Notes under the pieces: model-generated
Databases searched by the model: none
Told to the model about the DNA's origin: nothing
Seen by the model: the letters and a program-made list of their open reading frames with translations, nothing else
DNA from: Thermoplasmata archaeon
GTDB taxonomy: Archaea > Thermoplasmatota > Thermoplasmata > Thermoplasmatales > GCA-001856825
Assembly (NCBI GenBank): GCA_021816725.1
Contig: JAKAXD010000001.1
Location: 377,257 to 437,208 of the forward strand
DNA: 59,952 bases
Direction of reading: 5' to 3'
Part shown: positions 43,818 to 51,376 of the stretch, one piece after another
How positions within the stretch are numbered: position 1 is the first letter of the stretch
How the letters are laid out: each line of letters begins with the position of its first letter
Translations under genes and position numbers: made by a program

Positions 43818-46074
43818 TCGAGAAAAGAAAGAAAAAAATGAACTAATCAATGTAATCCCCGAAGGCGACGTATACAGAATCATAACAACAAGAGGAGCCT
43901 TAAAACTTAGCAAGGAAGATTCTGAACTAGTACGAACAGGTGATTTCCCATCAGGAATTAAAAGTTCGCCTTACCTTGAAGGAATTTCACGTAAAAGTAT
44001 TCGCTTAGCGATCGATAGAGCAATTGCGCCAAAACGAAATGGTGACGATAAAAATCAAGCAACTTTACTTTGGGAACTTGTGAAGAATTCATATTTCTTT
44101 TCTGACAAGACTGGATATTCATATATCGTCATAAACAATATCCCAATGCCTATAGACAATGTCATTTTTGAAGACTACCTAGCAAGCCTATACTACGATG
44201 CAAAAAATACCGTGCCTTCTGCTGATTCTATTAACCTGACAAAAAAGATGTGTAGAGCTAAATCGAAAAGCAACGTCTTAAGTGTAGGCGTAAGAGTAAT
44301 AAGGGTAAAAGACCAGATAGTTTACGATCCTCTTAGTGACGACGGTAGCCTTATAGTCATATCCAAAGACGGCTTAACTACTGTTATCCCCAAAGATCCA
44401 CTCACAATACGATTTAACGGAATGTTAAAAAGTGAGATTGAAGACGGCAAGATATCAGATCTCAAAGACTTACTTTCTTTATGGAATCTTGGGGAAGCTC
44501 AGGAAATTGTATTAGTTGGGTGCATTGGAACTGCCTTCATTCCTGACATCCCTCATGTTATAACCATAATTACGGGTCCACATGGTGCAGGTAAATCCTC
44601 TTTATCGGATGCCGTCAAGGTGATAGTAGATCCTAACGTTGTTGTTAGAAATTCTTTGCGATTTGATGAAAGGGAAATTGCCGTGAGTTCTATGCATGAG
44701 TGGGTCAATAATTTCGACAATGTGAATTCCATAATTCCTGATCCAATATCAGACCTTCTCTGTAGAATTTCTACTGGGCAAGGATTCCGTAAACGTAAGC
44801 TCTATACTGACCAAGATGACCTTATTCTTCAATATCGCAGACCAATAGTTATGTCCGCAATAAATGAGCCTGGGTATAATCCAGACTTCTTGGACAGGGC
44901 ATTGATTATCAGGCTAGACCTCATTCTAGAATCAAAACGGAAAACCGATGCAGAGATTCAGGAATTAATATCAGAACTAGCCCCTAAAATCAGAGGTCTA
45001 TATCTTGGAAGTTTAAGCAAAGCTATAGAAATTTATCCTCAAATAAAGGAGGAATTCAAAGGAAAATTGCTAAGGATGGCAGATTTTATTATCTGGGGAG
45101 AGGCTGTCACTAGGGTACTCGGATATGAACCTGGGAAATTCTATACGTCATTTTCAAATTTGCAACTTCAAGAAACAGAATCAACGGCCAGCGAAAATTT
45201 ATTGATAATGGTTCTGGACCAGCTTTTAAAGAATCGGAAAGAATGGAAAGGAACAACGAAGGAACTTTATGACGAGATTAAAGGCATTATTGCCGAAATG
45301 GGAATTTCAGAGAAGGATTCTCTCTACAGGCAACTACCAAAGAACTATCGTGATCTGGGAAGGAGGTTAACTGATCTTCTTCCTTCTTTGTTAAATCTTG
45401 GAATTGGGATCAAAGAGACAAGAGGAAACGAACGAATCAAAACGATAAGCCGGATAGAAAAGAACAAAAAGGAAGATGAGAAGAAAGACAAGGAAGAAGA
45501 AGGAAAACAGAAAAAATTGGATGACCATCCAGTGAAGGGTAATGTCGGTAACGTCGGTAATGTCGAAGAACACGAAAAATCCAATGAAAATAAAGTGACA
45601 AACGCACCGACATCTGAGTCCGGCAATGTCGATACTAGTAAAGCAAATAACTTAACAGACCAAGACGAATTGGAAAAATCATCCAGAGCTACCGACATAA
45701 CAAAAAACAATGACGGTCATAATGTCAATAGTCAAGAACCTGAAAAATCCAATGCCTCCGACATTACCGACATTAATGACATAACTTCCTCTGTTAAGGG
45801 AAATCAAAAAAATAATTCTCCTAAAGATGGTGATATACCAGATTCGGGCTATAGAACTGACTTTTACCGAATCAAAATAGGTTTTCAGTATGAATTTGAG
45901 AAAGATGGAAGAACCATCAAGGTGAACTGCAAAGAAGGGGAAGTCAGAAAGTTATCAGAAAAAACGGCAATTCTTCATAGAGCATATCTTGAAAAGGCAT
46001 GTCCTGAAGGTCACTGGGATTCGATAGAAAAACAATGCATAACTGATGGAAATGGAGGAGAAACGCATGAATAA
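43810..46074 (+). CDS. AAA+/helicase-like ATPase, element replication protein
   Basis: The 754-residue protein has a P-loop GPHGAGKSSL at 256-265, a probable Walker B in WVNNFDNVNSI, sensor-like SAINEP and arginine-finger region DRALIIRLD. The N-terminal 250 residues are strand/helix-rich and may bind primer or DNA. A long hydrophilic linker (about 560-700) is low in complexity and carries repeats such as GNVGNVGNV and SDITDINDIT. A folded C-terminal end (YRIKIGFQYEFEKDGR) follows. It precedes the primase gene with an overlap. Most likely a replicative helicase or initiator of the element; it could instead act in DNA packaging. Confidence 0.75.
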   Translation: MNNREKKEKNELINVIPEGDVYRIITTRGALKLSKEDSELVRTGDFPSGIKSSPYLEGISRKSIRLAIDRAIAPKRNGDDKNQATLLWELVKNSYFFSDKTGYSYIVINNIPMPIDNVIFEDYLASLYYDAKNTVPSADSINLTKKMCRAKSKSNVLSVGVRVIRVKDQIVYDPLSDDGSLIVISKDGLTTVIPKDPLTIRFNGMLKSEIEDGKISDLKDLLSLWNLGEAQEIVLVGCIGTAFIPDIPHVITIITGPHGAGKSSLSDAVKVIVDPNVVVRNSLRFDEREIAVSSMHEWVNNFDNVNSIIPDPISDLLCRISTGQGFRKRKLYTDQDDLILQYRRPIVMSAINEPGYNPDFLDRALIIRLDLILESKRKTDAEIQELISELAPKIRGLYLGSLSKAIEIYPQIKEEFKGKLLRMADFIIWGEAVTRVLGYEPGKFYTSFSNLQLQETESTASENLLIMVLDQLLKNRKEWKGTTKELYDEIKGIIAEMGISEKDSLYRQLPKNYRDLGRRLTDLLPSLLNLGIGIKETRGNERIKTISRIEKNKKEDEKKDKEEEGKQKKLDDHPVKGNVGNVGNVEEHEKSNENKVTNAPTSESGNVDTSKANNLTDQDELEKSSRATDITKNNDGHNVNSQEPEKSNASDITDINDITSSVKGNQKNNSPKDGDIPDSGYRTDFYRIKIGFQYEFEKDGRTIKVNCKEGEVRKLSEKTAILHRAYLEKACPEGHWDSIEKQCITDGNGGETHE

Positions 46075-47113
46075 TACAGTTCAAGAACAGACATATTTTC
46101 TCCATCTCCTATCCAGATATGACAGTGATATTGCAATTTCGTTAACAGGCAGAGGGAAGTGGATTTCCTTCTTTGACATTATCCAGAATCCTCCAAAATT
46201 CCCAATAGGGCATAGATCAATCCTGAGAAATGAACTCGTCATAGAGATTGACAGCCCAGATTGGGGAATTGTCAGGGATGGAACTAGAAAGATCATAAAC
46301 TTGTTGGATAAGTGGCAAGCCCAAGGTTGTTATTACCTTTCATTTTCAGGAAACAATAGTATCCACGTTCACGTGTTCTTCTCTGTCAAGAGTGTGGACT
46401 TAGATGATAATACCATCAAAACGTTGGAAGGAATAGATAGAGACGAAATCAGAAAGGAGATCAAAAGATACCTGATGCGTCAGATTCAGTATGCTACTGA
46501 CGTTATCATCGATACCAATCTTTCAAGTAAACATCTTATCCGGTTGGAAGGATCCGTGAACGAGAAGTCTAACAGCTATTGCACTAAAATAGATTCAATC
46601 TCAGACAGTAAGCCATCCGGCTACAATGTGAAAATACCCGATTCTTTGCCATCAGGTCTTTGGGATATTTCATTCATGAAAGACGAATTGAACTTATTTC
46701 TGAGGGCCCATTTCACAAAGAAAGCTAGACCCATTCGCTTCAAGGATGGAAGGCCCTTGGACAGTCCGGAAAGATTGATAGAAATCTTGAGACCCATCTA
46801 TATCAAGGGATATAGGCATAATATAATCTCAGCTGCATCCGGCTACCTGAGAAGGCATGCCGTTTCGTTGGAATTATCTCAAAAAATCATCAATGAACTC
46901 GTTAAGAATGATGAGGAGAAATCCTCCAGATTGTATTCGTTAAAAGAGATATACAAACTGGGCCAGGATAAGAAGATTCCTGGATTACCGAAGCTAAAAG
47001 AGGTCATAGAGAGAGAAAACAAATCAGGAATCATAAGCAGGGAAATCGCAGACTCGGCAATGACCCAATTAGACAGTTTCCACAGAGTAAAAGAGGCAGA
47101 ACATGAACGATGA
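46067..47113 (+). CDS. Archaeo-eukaryotic primase (AEP)-like protein
   Basis: The 348-residue protein matches the AEP pattern: an acidic metal motif ELVIEIDSPDWG, the S-x-H motif YLSFSGNNSIHVHVFF, and HLIRLEGSVNEKSN corresponding to the third motif. A C-terminal helical domain (GYRHNIISAASGYLRRHAV) resembles the PriCT-type domains fused to element primases. A strong SD (GGAGGAG) lies 8 bases before the ATG at 46067, which overlaps the ATPase stop. It would make primers for replication of the element together with the AAA+ protein. Motif I is E-I-D rather than the usual D-x-D. Confidence 0.8.
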   Translation: MNNTVQEQTYFLHLLSRYDSDIAISLTGRGKWISFFDIIQNPPKFPIGHRSILRNELVIEIDSPDWGIVRDGTRKIINLLDKWQAQGCYYLSFSGNNSIHVHVFFSVKSVDLDDNTIKTLEGIDRDEIRKEIKRYLMRQIQYATDVIIDTNLSSKHLIRLEGSVNEKSNSYCTKIDSISDSKPSGYNVKIPDSLPSGLWDISFMKDELNLFLRAHFTKKARPIRFKDGRPLDSPERLIEILRPIYIKGYRHNIISAASGYLRRHAVSLELSQKIINELVKNDEEKSSRLYSLKEIYKLGQDKKIPGLPKLKEVIERENKSGIISREIADSAMTQLDSFHRVKEAEHER

Positions 47114-47402
47114 TTCGCTGATAACTCTGCCATACAAGGATGGTAAGGTCACGGTGTTGAAAGGTTCGAGAATCAAAGTCTATACGCAGAGAGGATCAAT
47201 CAAGGGATTCCTTCTAGGGTTTGACGAATCAGGAATCACCGTATTGGAACCCAGGAATTACCTGGGTTTTGATTTCCACTATTCGGAGGACATTAAGGGC
47301 AAAAAGAGGAAGATTCCACTCAAACAGCTCGGAGGTTTTGCCTTCTACCCTGAGGTGAGCTTTCTGCAGACTAACGAGAAGGAGAATGATAAACATGAGT
47401 GA
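47103..47402 (+). CDS. Small protein with possible Sm-like fold
   Basis: The 99-residue product overlaps the primase gene by 11 bases. The central part, KGSRIKVYTQRGSIKGFLLG followed by FDESGITVLEP, follows Sm motif 1 (G-x-x-V-x-V-x-x-x-x-G-x-x-x-G-x-L-x-G-F-D). The second half (KKRKIPLKQLGGFAFYP) could supply the Sm2 strands but lacks a clear R/K-G or KHA. Sm-like is therefore a guess. It lies in the same operon as the Hfq-like gene. Confidence 0.6.
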   Translation: MNDDSLITLPYKDGKVTVLKGSRIKVYTQRGSIKGFLLGFDESGITVLEPRNYLGFDFHYSEDIKGKKRKIPLKQLGGFAFYPEVSFLQTNEKENDKHE

Positions 47403-47943
47403 AAACGGAATGGAAAAGATAAACGGACCGGAGAGCTGCAAGTTCTTTGATAGTTGCTCAACTAGCTTGTGCCCTCTGGATCCCAGAGTGAAAGAAATGC
47501 AGTGGTGCCCTGAGGAAAACGATACTGACGGTATCTGCAAGAACAGGGAATTCGCAGGCCTGCAATTTATCAGGACACAAAAGAGGATAGCCAGAGCTAC
47601 CAGGAATAAGAGACGTGAGAGAGACGACTACTTTTCTTTCGAGATGCTGAATCGCAACATAGTGGTAAAATCGGGAATCTGGGGAATACCTGACCCTCCA
47701 GACACTATCAAGAACCCTATGAGATGGTATTCAGACAAAGAAAGAAAGTGGATATTGAGTCATCCTGAGAAGAAACAACTTTCCAGTGAGGAGATAGAAA
47801 GGAGACGGCTTCGTATGAAGTCCATTCGGAAAACGTCTTCAGCCATTCATTTTCCAGAGATGGTGGACTCAAAAGGTGTAGTAAGTAGTCTTAGCCCTCA
47901 ATCTCCTTTAAAATCAATAGATAACGGAGGTATCGGGAAATGA
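47395..47943 (+). CDS. Cysteine-rich hypothetical protein
   Basis: A 182-residue basic protein. Six cysteines in the first 50 residues (CKFFDSCSTSLCPLDPR, then QWCPEENDTDGIC) probably hold zinc or an iron-sulphur cluster; a similar Cys-rich domain with CPLDP occurs in archaeal and phage proteins of unknown role. The rest is basic and helical with a long Arg-rich part (IARATRNKRRERDDYF), suggesting nucleic acid binding. The ATG at 47395 overlaps the stop of the previous gene; an ATG at 47386 is also possible. The SD GGAG is 11 bases upstream. Confidence 0.68.
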   Translation: MSENGMEKINGPESCKFFDSCSTSLCPLDPRVKEMQWCPEENDTDGICKNREFAGLQFIRTQKRIARATRNKRRERDDYFSFEMLNRNIVVKSGIWGIPDPPDTIKNPMRWYSDKERKWILSHPEKKQLSSEEIERRRLRMKSIRKTSSAIHFPEMVDSKGVVSSLSPQSPLKSIDNGGIGK

Positions 47944-48071
47944 TCTACCTTAAGTTCCTTGCTCTCGCTTTTCTATCCCTGTTCGTATTGCTTGTAATGG
48001 TCCTAGACTCGATGGAATACTTCGATAGATTTTGGAAAGTGATTAAAAGATGGAGAGAGAAAAATGACTGA
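47940..48071 (+). CDS. Small single-helix membrane protein, 43 residues
   Basis: The ATG overlaps the previous stop by four bases and has an SD GGAGGT 8 bases upstream; the end overlaps the Hfq-like start (ATGACTGA). The product is one hydrophobic helix (IYLKFLALAFLSLFVLLVMV) followed by a short basic cytoplasmic tail (KVIKRWREKND). No family. Strong ribosome site and double overlap argue it is real. Confidence 0.65.
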   Translation: MIYLKFLALAFLSLFVLLVMVLDSMEYFDRFWKVIKRWREKND

Positions 48072-48366
48072 GAGTTTAGACGCAACCAGGAAGGAATTTG
48101 CAAATTCGCATGGCACCGATTCGGAAAGATCAGTACCAAATTTCAGATACCAGACTATCTATCCAGGGCAGATAGATAACTTCGGCAAACAGCTTATCGG
48201 TAGGATCCTGACGCTGGAACTGGTGAACAACAAAACCATGACGGGAAAGCTAACAAGTCTCGGGCAGTATGACATAATAATGATGGATTCAAGGACAGGC
48301 CAGAGTGTTCTGGTGATGAAGCATGCAATCGTCACTGTCCAAGGAGACCTAGCAGCAAAGAGGTAA
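48064..48366 (+). CDS. Hfq-like Sm protein
   Basis: The 100-residue protein has a polar N-terminal extension of about 38 residues and then an Sm fold that agrees best with bacterial Hfq: LTLELVNNKTMTGKLTSLGQ aligns with SIYLVNGIKLQGQIESFDQ, and QSVLVMKHAIVTVQGD aligns with QMVYKHAISTVVP. The KHA element of Sm motif 2 is the hallmark of Hfq and is absent from the chromosomal LSm at 18061. A ring-forming RNA chaperone is the likely role; RNA partners unknown. The SD-like GGAGAG is 10 bases upstream. Sm fold is well supported, Hfq-type placement is inference. Confidence 0.78.
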   Translation: MTESLDATRKEFANSHGTDSERSVPNFRYQTIYPGQIDNFGKQLIGRILTLELVNNKTMTGKLTSLGQYDIIMMDSRTGQSVLVMKHAIVTVQGDLAAKR

Positions 48367-48370
48367 GATA

Positions 48371-48829
48371 ATGGACAATGACCAGGTCAAGGAGATAATA
48401 AAGGAACTCCATTCAAGAGGATTGAGTCTCAGAAGAATATCGGACATTCTCAGAGAGACCTATTCGGTGGATATCTCCTACGTGACTGTAGGGGAAATCC
48501 TCAAGGATACTCCAGAGAGACCCATGGAAGAAACCCACGTCAAGGATGAGGAGACCGTTGTGGAAGTTAAACCCCCTGAGCAAGTTCCGGTTGCAACTGA
48601 AAATGTGGTGGTCGAAGCTCGGCACATAATTGAACCAAAGCAGGAGCGAATCAACAAGGTTGCACCGAGAGACCTAAACGAAGAATATAAGAAATACTGG
48701 CAAGAAGCCAGGAGAAGGGAGAACCTCAGGAGAGAACGAAACACGGACATCATAGCTTTCGTCTTCGTTCCTCTGGCGCTCGGAGGTTTGATACTCCTCT
48801 TGCTATGGTTTAATCATTGGGTCATTTAA
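48371..48829 (+). CDS. Membrane-anchored helix-turn-helix protein
   Basis: The 152-residue product has an N-terminal HTH of the resolvase/Sin type (IIKELHSRGLSLRRISDIL, then VDISYVTVGEIL), an extended acidic/proline-rich linker (about 50-90), a basic helical segment (KKYWQEARRRENLRRERN) and a single C-terminal membrane helix (IIAFVFVPLALGGLILLLLW). So DNA or RNA binding is tethered to the membrane. SD-like GAGGT is 6 bases before the ATG. It is the last gene of the rightward operon, four bases after the Hfq-like gene. Role may be segregation or gene control. Confidence 0.75.
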   Translation: MDNDQVKEIIKELHSRGLSLRRISDILRETYSVDISYVTVGEILKDTPERPMEETHVKDEETVVEVKPPEQVPVATENVVVEARHIIEPKQERINKVAPRDLNEEYKKYWQEARRRENLRRERNTDIIAFVFVPLALGGLILLLLWFNHWVI

Positions 48830-49485
48830 CCCGCTCACGGGCGTGTATCATATCAATATATATTGTTAGGAAAAACATTGAAAGGTCGATTTCCGGACAA
48901 CCTTTACAGTGCCCTTGAGGAGCAGTATTTTATCGCATTAGACGGAGGATTTAACACTTTACAGACTATGACTTAACAGTTTTGGAATTTAGTTCCGTCT
49001 TGTATCGAAATAGTAGAATATCCTCTATAGGACTGAGCGGACAAACACAGAGATGTTCAAGATACCGGAAGAGGAATCGTCAGTTACGCTGTATTAGACT
49101 CATTCTCCATCAAAGGACATACTTTCAAGACAGTACAACCTGACAGGTTGAAAGGTATCAAATTGTTTCAGGAACTATGTAAACTCAAGGCGGACAAGAT
49201 ATGCGCATATATACCCGCTGTGCTATCACTAGCGCTATAATACTTCCATCAGGCACCGCAAAACTATACATGGGGGAAAGTATCAACTTTCATGCACATA
49301 AATTTCACTGCCAACAAGGATTGTGCGGTGTTCTTAACAGTTAACACGGCGTGTTCTTCAAGGCCTCAAAGGACCCAGCAGAAGATTGTTCAGGTGAAGT
49401 AAGCAAATATTGAGGACAACTCTATGTCCTTAGATACATACCACTGCCCTGGTCTATTCCGAGTGACGTGCGGAGAATATCCCAC

Positions 49486-49503
49486 TGTTAAGTTTGTTAA
49501 ATA
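49486..49503 (+). repeat. Direct repeat copy 1, TGTTAAGTTTGTTAAATA
   Basis: The 18 bases recur with one mismatch at 49620-49637 (TGTAAAGTTTGTTAAATA), 134 bases apart. Both lie next to the GAGAAGCA cluster, and the AT-rich half would suit strand opening or a binding site. Confidence 0.6.
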
Positions 49504-49567
49504 ATGGCTCCTATCCTTTGTCTTGAATCTATAGAAAAAAGACGTTTTGCTTTCAGTGATAACAGGG

Positions 49568-49719
49568 TGCTTCTCATGCACCTTAGAGAAGCAGTCAGAG
49601 AAGCAGTTAAGGCAATGCCTGTAAAGTTTGTTAAATATGCCATACAGTACTGCTTCCACAGAACAAACACTTGATCTTGGAGAAGCACTCGCAATATGTT
49701 GAGAAGCACTTGAGAAGCA
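49568..49719. repeat. GAGAAGCA repeat cluster (iteron-like)
   Basis: Five direct copies of GAGAAGCA start at 49586, 49598, 49680, 49701 and 49712, and one inverted copy (TGCTTCTC) lies at 49568. The first two direct copies are 12 bases apart and the last two 11, about one helical turn. Such helically phased short repeats are typical of initiator or regulator binding sites. Confidence 0.6.
49620..49637 (+). repeat. Direct repeat copy 2, TGTAAAGTTTGTTAAATA
   Basis: Second copy of the 18-bp repeat, one mismatch from the copy at 49486-49503, lying between the two groups of GAGAAGCA units. Confidence 0.6.
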
Positions 49720-50027
49720 GTGTTCTACAGATTGGGTTCTACACATAGTTTTTAACAACTGAAAAATAGTTTATAAATATTAAGAAATGAAATAAAAATT
49801 CCTTATACTCCGAATTTCTACGCATAGACCGTTAGAAATGCCGATAGACCGTTGATCACTCACACACACAAAAAAGGTGCCGGACCAATTGATATATTCA
49901 CATACGCACGAGCTTTATTCATTCCCGTAGGTCCTGATAGCCAGAGGTCCTGGAATGAGGTATAAGTTGAATCTTGATGATGATGACGGGTCTTAATAAA
50001 TACACATGACTTGATTTTCTTTCACTT

Positions 50028-50906
50028 CTATTTTTGAACTACCTGGTAATCAGTACCGTCTATTATGAAATAGCTGTAAAGCCAGAAGGAATAGCCAGCA
50101 TTCATATTTATAGCACCTATTTCAAACTCTGTACCTATGCCTAATCTCAAAATTGATTGTGACTTAAAAACTAAATTATTTTCATTCAAAAATTCTAAGA
50201 ACGATGAGATTGAAATTATTGCCTTTCCAGAATCGTTAATGAATAAATTGTTAGACGGAATAAAGATGTAATTGATTATCAAATGTTCTTGGGATGAGCT
50301 GCTATCGCTTGTTTTTTCATATAGATTCCATGATATTGTAGTGGGTATGCCATTAATCAAACTATGCGTAATTAAACTGAGTCCAGTAGGCAGTAAGTAT
50401 GACCCTGCATTGACCGTATCTATGTTATCGAAAAGCATGATCTCTATTTCGTTTTGTAACGTTCCATTGCTCCCTAAAAACATGTCATAAGCGAGGTCAT
50501 TAAGCACATTTGAACTCATGTTTATAACTTTGAACGAAACGAAAGAAGATAGGTTGGACCTATAAACATCTTGAATAGGCATTGGAATGTTTTGCGTAAG
50601 ATGTTCTGAGGAATACGCAAAGACATTGAGATACTCATTCCCCTTTAGGCTAACTGACTCCAATATTGAGGAGTTCCTATAAAGAAACATACTGGCATTA
50701 CCTTCTCCAGATTGGAATCCCCACAACCCAGGACTTACATAACCATACGTGAAATTTGCCTGCGGGCTCTTATCCGTAATGTTTGCCGTCAATGTCAGAA
50801 ATGGATTCCTGTTGTTATCTGCTTGTCTCGTTATCTCGCCTGCAACTGCAAACGAAGCTATTGCAACAATGGCAATTACGGCAATGACCAGGATGGCCTT
50901 GGGCAT
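50028..50906 (-). CDS. Secreted GH12-like (endoglucanase-family) protein
   Basis: The 292-residue protein has an N-terminal signal/anchor (ILVIAVIAIVAIASFAVAG) and a domain that follows the glycoside hydrolase family 12 pattern of Sulfolobus enzymes: N-terminal strand GYVSPGLWGF, YLNVFAYSSEHL, LAYDMFLGSN, the nucleophile strand EIEIMLFDN, GIPTTISWNLYEK, and the acid/base segment GIGTEFEIGAINM. Two Glu in the expected places would make an active hydrolase of beta-glucans. Conserved Trp residues of typical GH12 are partly replaced. SD GAGGT is close to the ATG. It follows two ribbon-helix-helix genes. It could degrade a surface or extracellular polysaccharide. Confidence 0.68.
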   Translation of the reverse strand: MPKAILVIAVIAIVAIASFAVAGEITRQADNNRNPFLTLTANITDKSPQANFTYGYVSPGLWGFQSGEGNASMFLYRNSSILESVSLKGNEYLNVFAYSSEHLTQNIPMPIQDVYRSNLSSFVSFKVINMSSNVLNDLAYDMFLGSNGTLQNEIEIMLFDNIDTVNAGSYLLPTGLSLITHSLINGIPTTISWNLYEKTSDSSSSQEHLIINYIFIPSNNLFINDSGKAIISISSFLEFLNENNLVFKSQSILRLGIGTEFEIGAINMNAGYSFWLYSYFIIDGTDYQVVQK

Positions 50907-50936
50907 TTTAAAACCTCAAAAAAGAGTAATAGAAAA

Positions 50937-51077
50937 TCATTTCTGGATCTTTTCCCTGATATTCCGGATGCAGCTCTGCAATAGGCCTGAGATGTTTATC
51001 TCCGGATGCTGCTTTAGCCATGCATAGTCTTCTTCGGTGATAGTTGCGCTGATCCGTTTGAATTTCGTTGCTGTCAT
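50937..51077 (-). CDS. Small ribbon-helix-helix-like protein, 46 residues
   Basis: The product begins MTATKFKRISATITEEDYAW and continues LKQHPEINISGLLQ, the strand-helix-turn-helix form of short ribbon-helix-helix proteins common on archaeal plasmids and viruses. The ATG overlaps the stop of the upstream gene by four bases. An SD-like GGAG is 10 bases upstream. It could regulate the operon (including the GH12-like gene) or be the copy-number regulator of the element. A longer frame here (50908-51135) is a shadow. Confidence 0.7.
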   Translation of the reverse strand: MTATKFKRISATITEEDYAWLKQHPEINISGLLQSCIRNIREKIQK

Positions 51078-51355
51078 TGAGGAGTTTCTCCGTTATCACC
51101 AGATACCCTAGGGTCGAGGCTAAGTTCGGCATCATCGACGTAAAAATTGCTTATGCTGCCTTGTAAACTGAGTTTTACGGCATCCCTTATGAATTTCTCA
51201 ACTTCATAATCGGAATCTCCTCGGCTCAGTACATACAGAGCATCTATGCGCTCGATGTAATTCTTTGGTATCTTCAGGCATATCCTTACTTCCTCTTCAG
51301 GCCCGACAAGCTTCGGAGGAGTATGTTCCTCAATCACTGTATCATCTTTCACCAT
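51074..51355 (-). CDS. Ribbon-helix-helix/CopG-like protein, 93 residues
   Basis: The protein has an acidic N-terminus, then EEEVRICLKIPKNYIERIDA, a strand-helix that matches the ribbon-helix-helix start (basic strand followed by helix), and a second helix (DYEVEKFIRDAVKLSLQG). The tail (DDAELSLDPRVSGDNGE) is acidic. The ATG at 51355 is preferred to an upstream start at 51400 because a TATA-like/palindromic region lies between them. It heads the leftward operon RHH-RHH-GH12-like. Confidence 0.68.
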   Translation of the reverse strand: MVKDDTVIEEHTPPKLVGPEEEVRICLKIPKNYIERIDALYVLSRGDSDYEVEKFIRDAVKLSLQGSISNFYVDDAELSLDPRVSGDNGETPQ

Positions 51356-51376
51356 TTTTATTACCTCTACATAGCG

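Larger units (their letters stand above)
48830..50027. other. Non-coding region of the element with iteron-like repeats (possible origin)
   Basis: About 1.2 kb between the HTH gene and the leftward GH12-like gene, with no convincing gene on either strand. A leftward frame (49390-49758) exists but its sequence is set by the repeats. Repeats: an 18-bp pair (49486 and 49620), a cluster of GAGAAGCA units (49568-49719), and a pair of ATAGACCGTT (49823, 49841). The right side has a CACACACA tract (49861) and TTTATAAATATTAA, an AT-rich stretch near 49770. This is the best candidate for an origin or control region of the element. Confidence 0.55.

Noticed and set aside
45535..45580. Separate RNA repeat element in the ATPase gene
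   Set aside because: The repeated units are in frame and encode the linker, so they are part of the gene.
49037..49242. Coherent-looking rightward frame of about 64 codons (contains GRGIVSYAVLDSFSIKG)
   Set aside because: It lacks a start codon in the expected place and matches no family I know; length is within chance, though it could be a decayed gene.
49568..49719. CRISPR array
   Set aside because: The repeats are only 8-11 bases, unevenly spaced and partly inverted, with no cas genes near.
49390..49758. A 122-residue leftward frame in the non-coding region
   Set aside because: Its sequence is created by the GAGAAGCA repeats and AT-rich DNA; it is Cys/Ser-rich without a recognisable pattern and has no ribosome site.
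50908..51135. A 75-residue leftward frame overlapping the RHH genes
   Set aside because: The alternative frame encodes the RHH pattern with an ATGA overlap, so this is a shadow.
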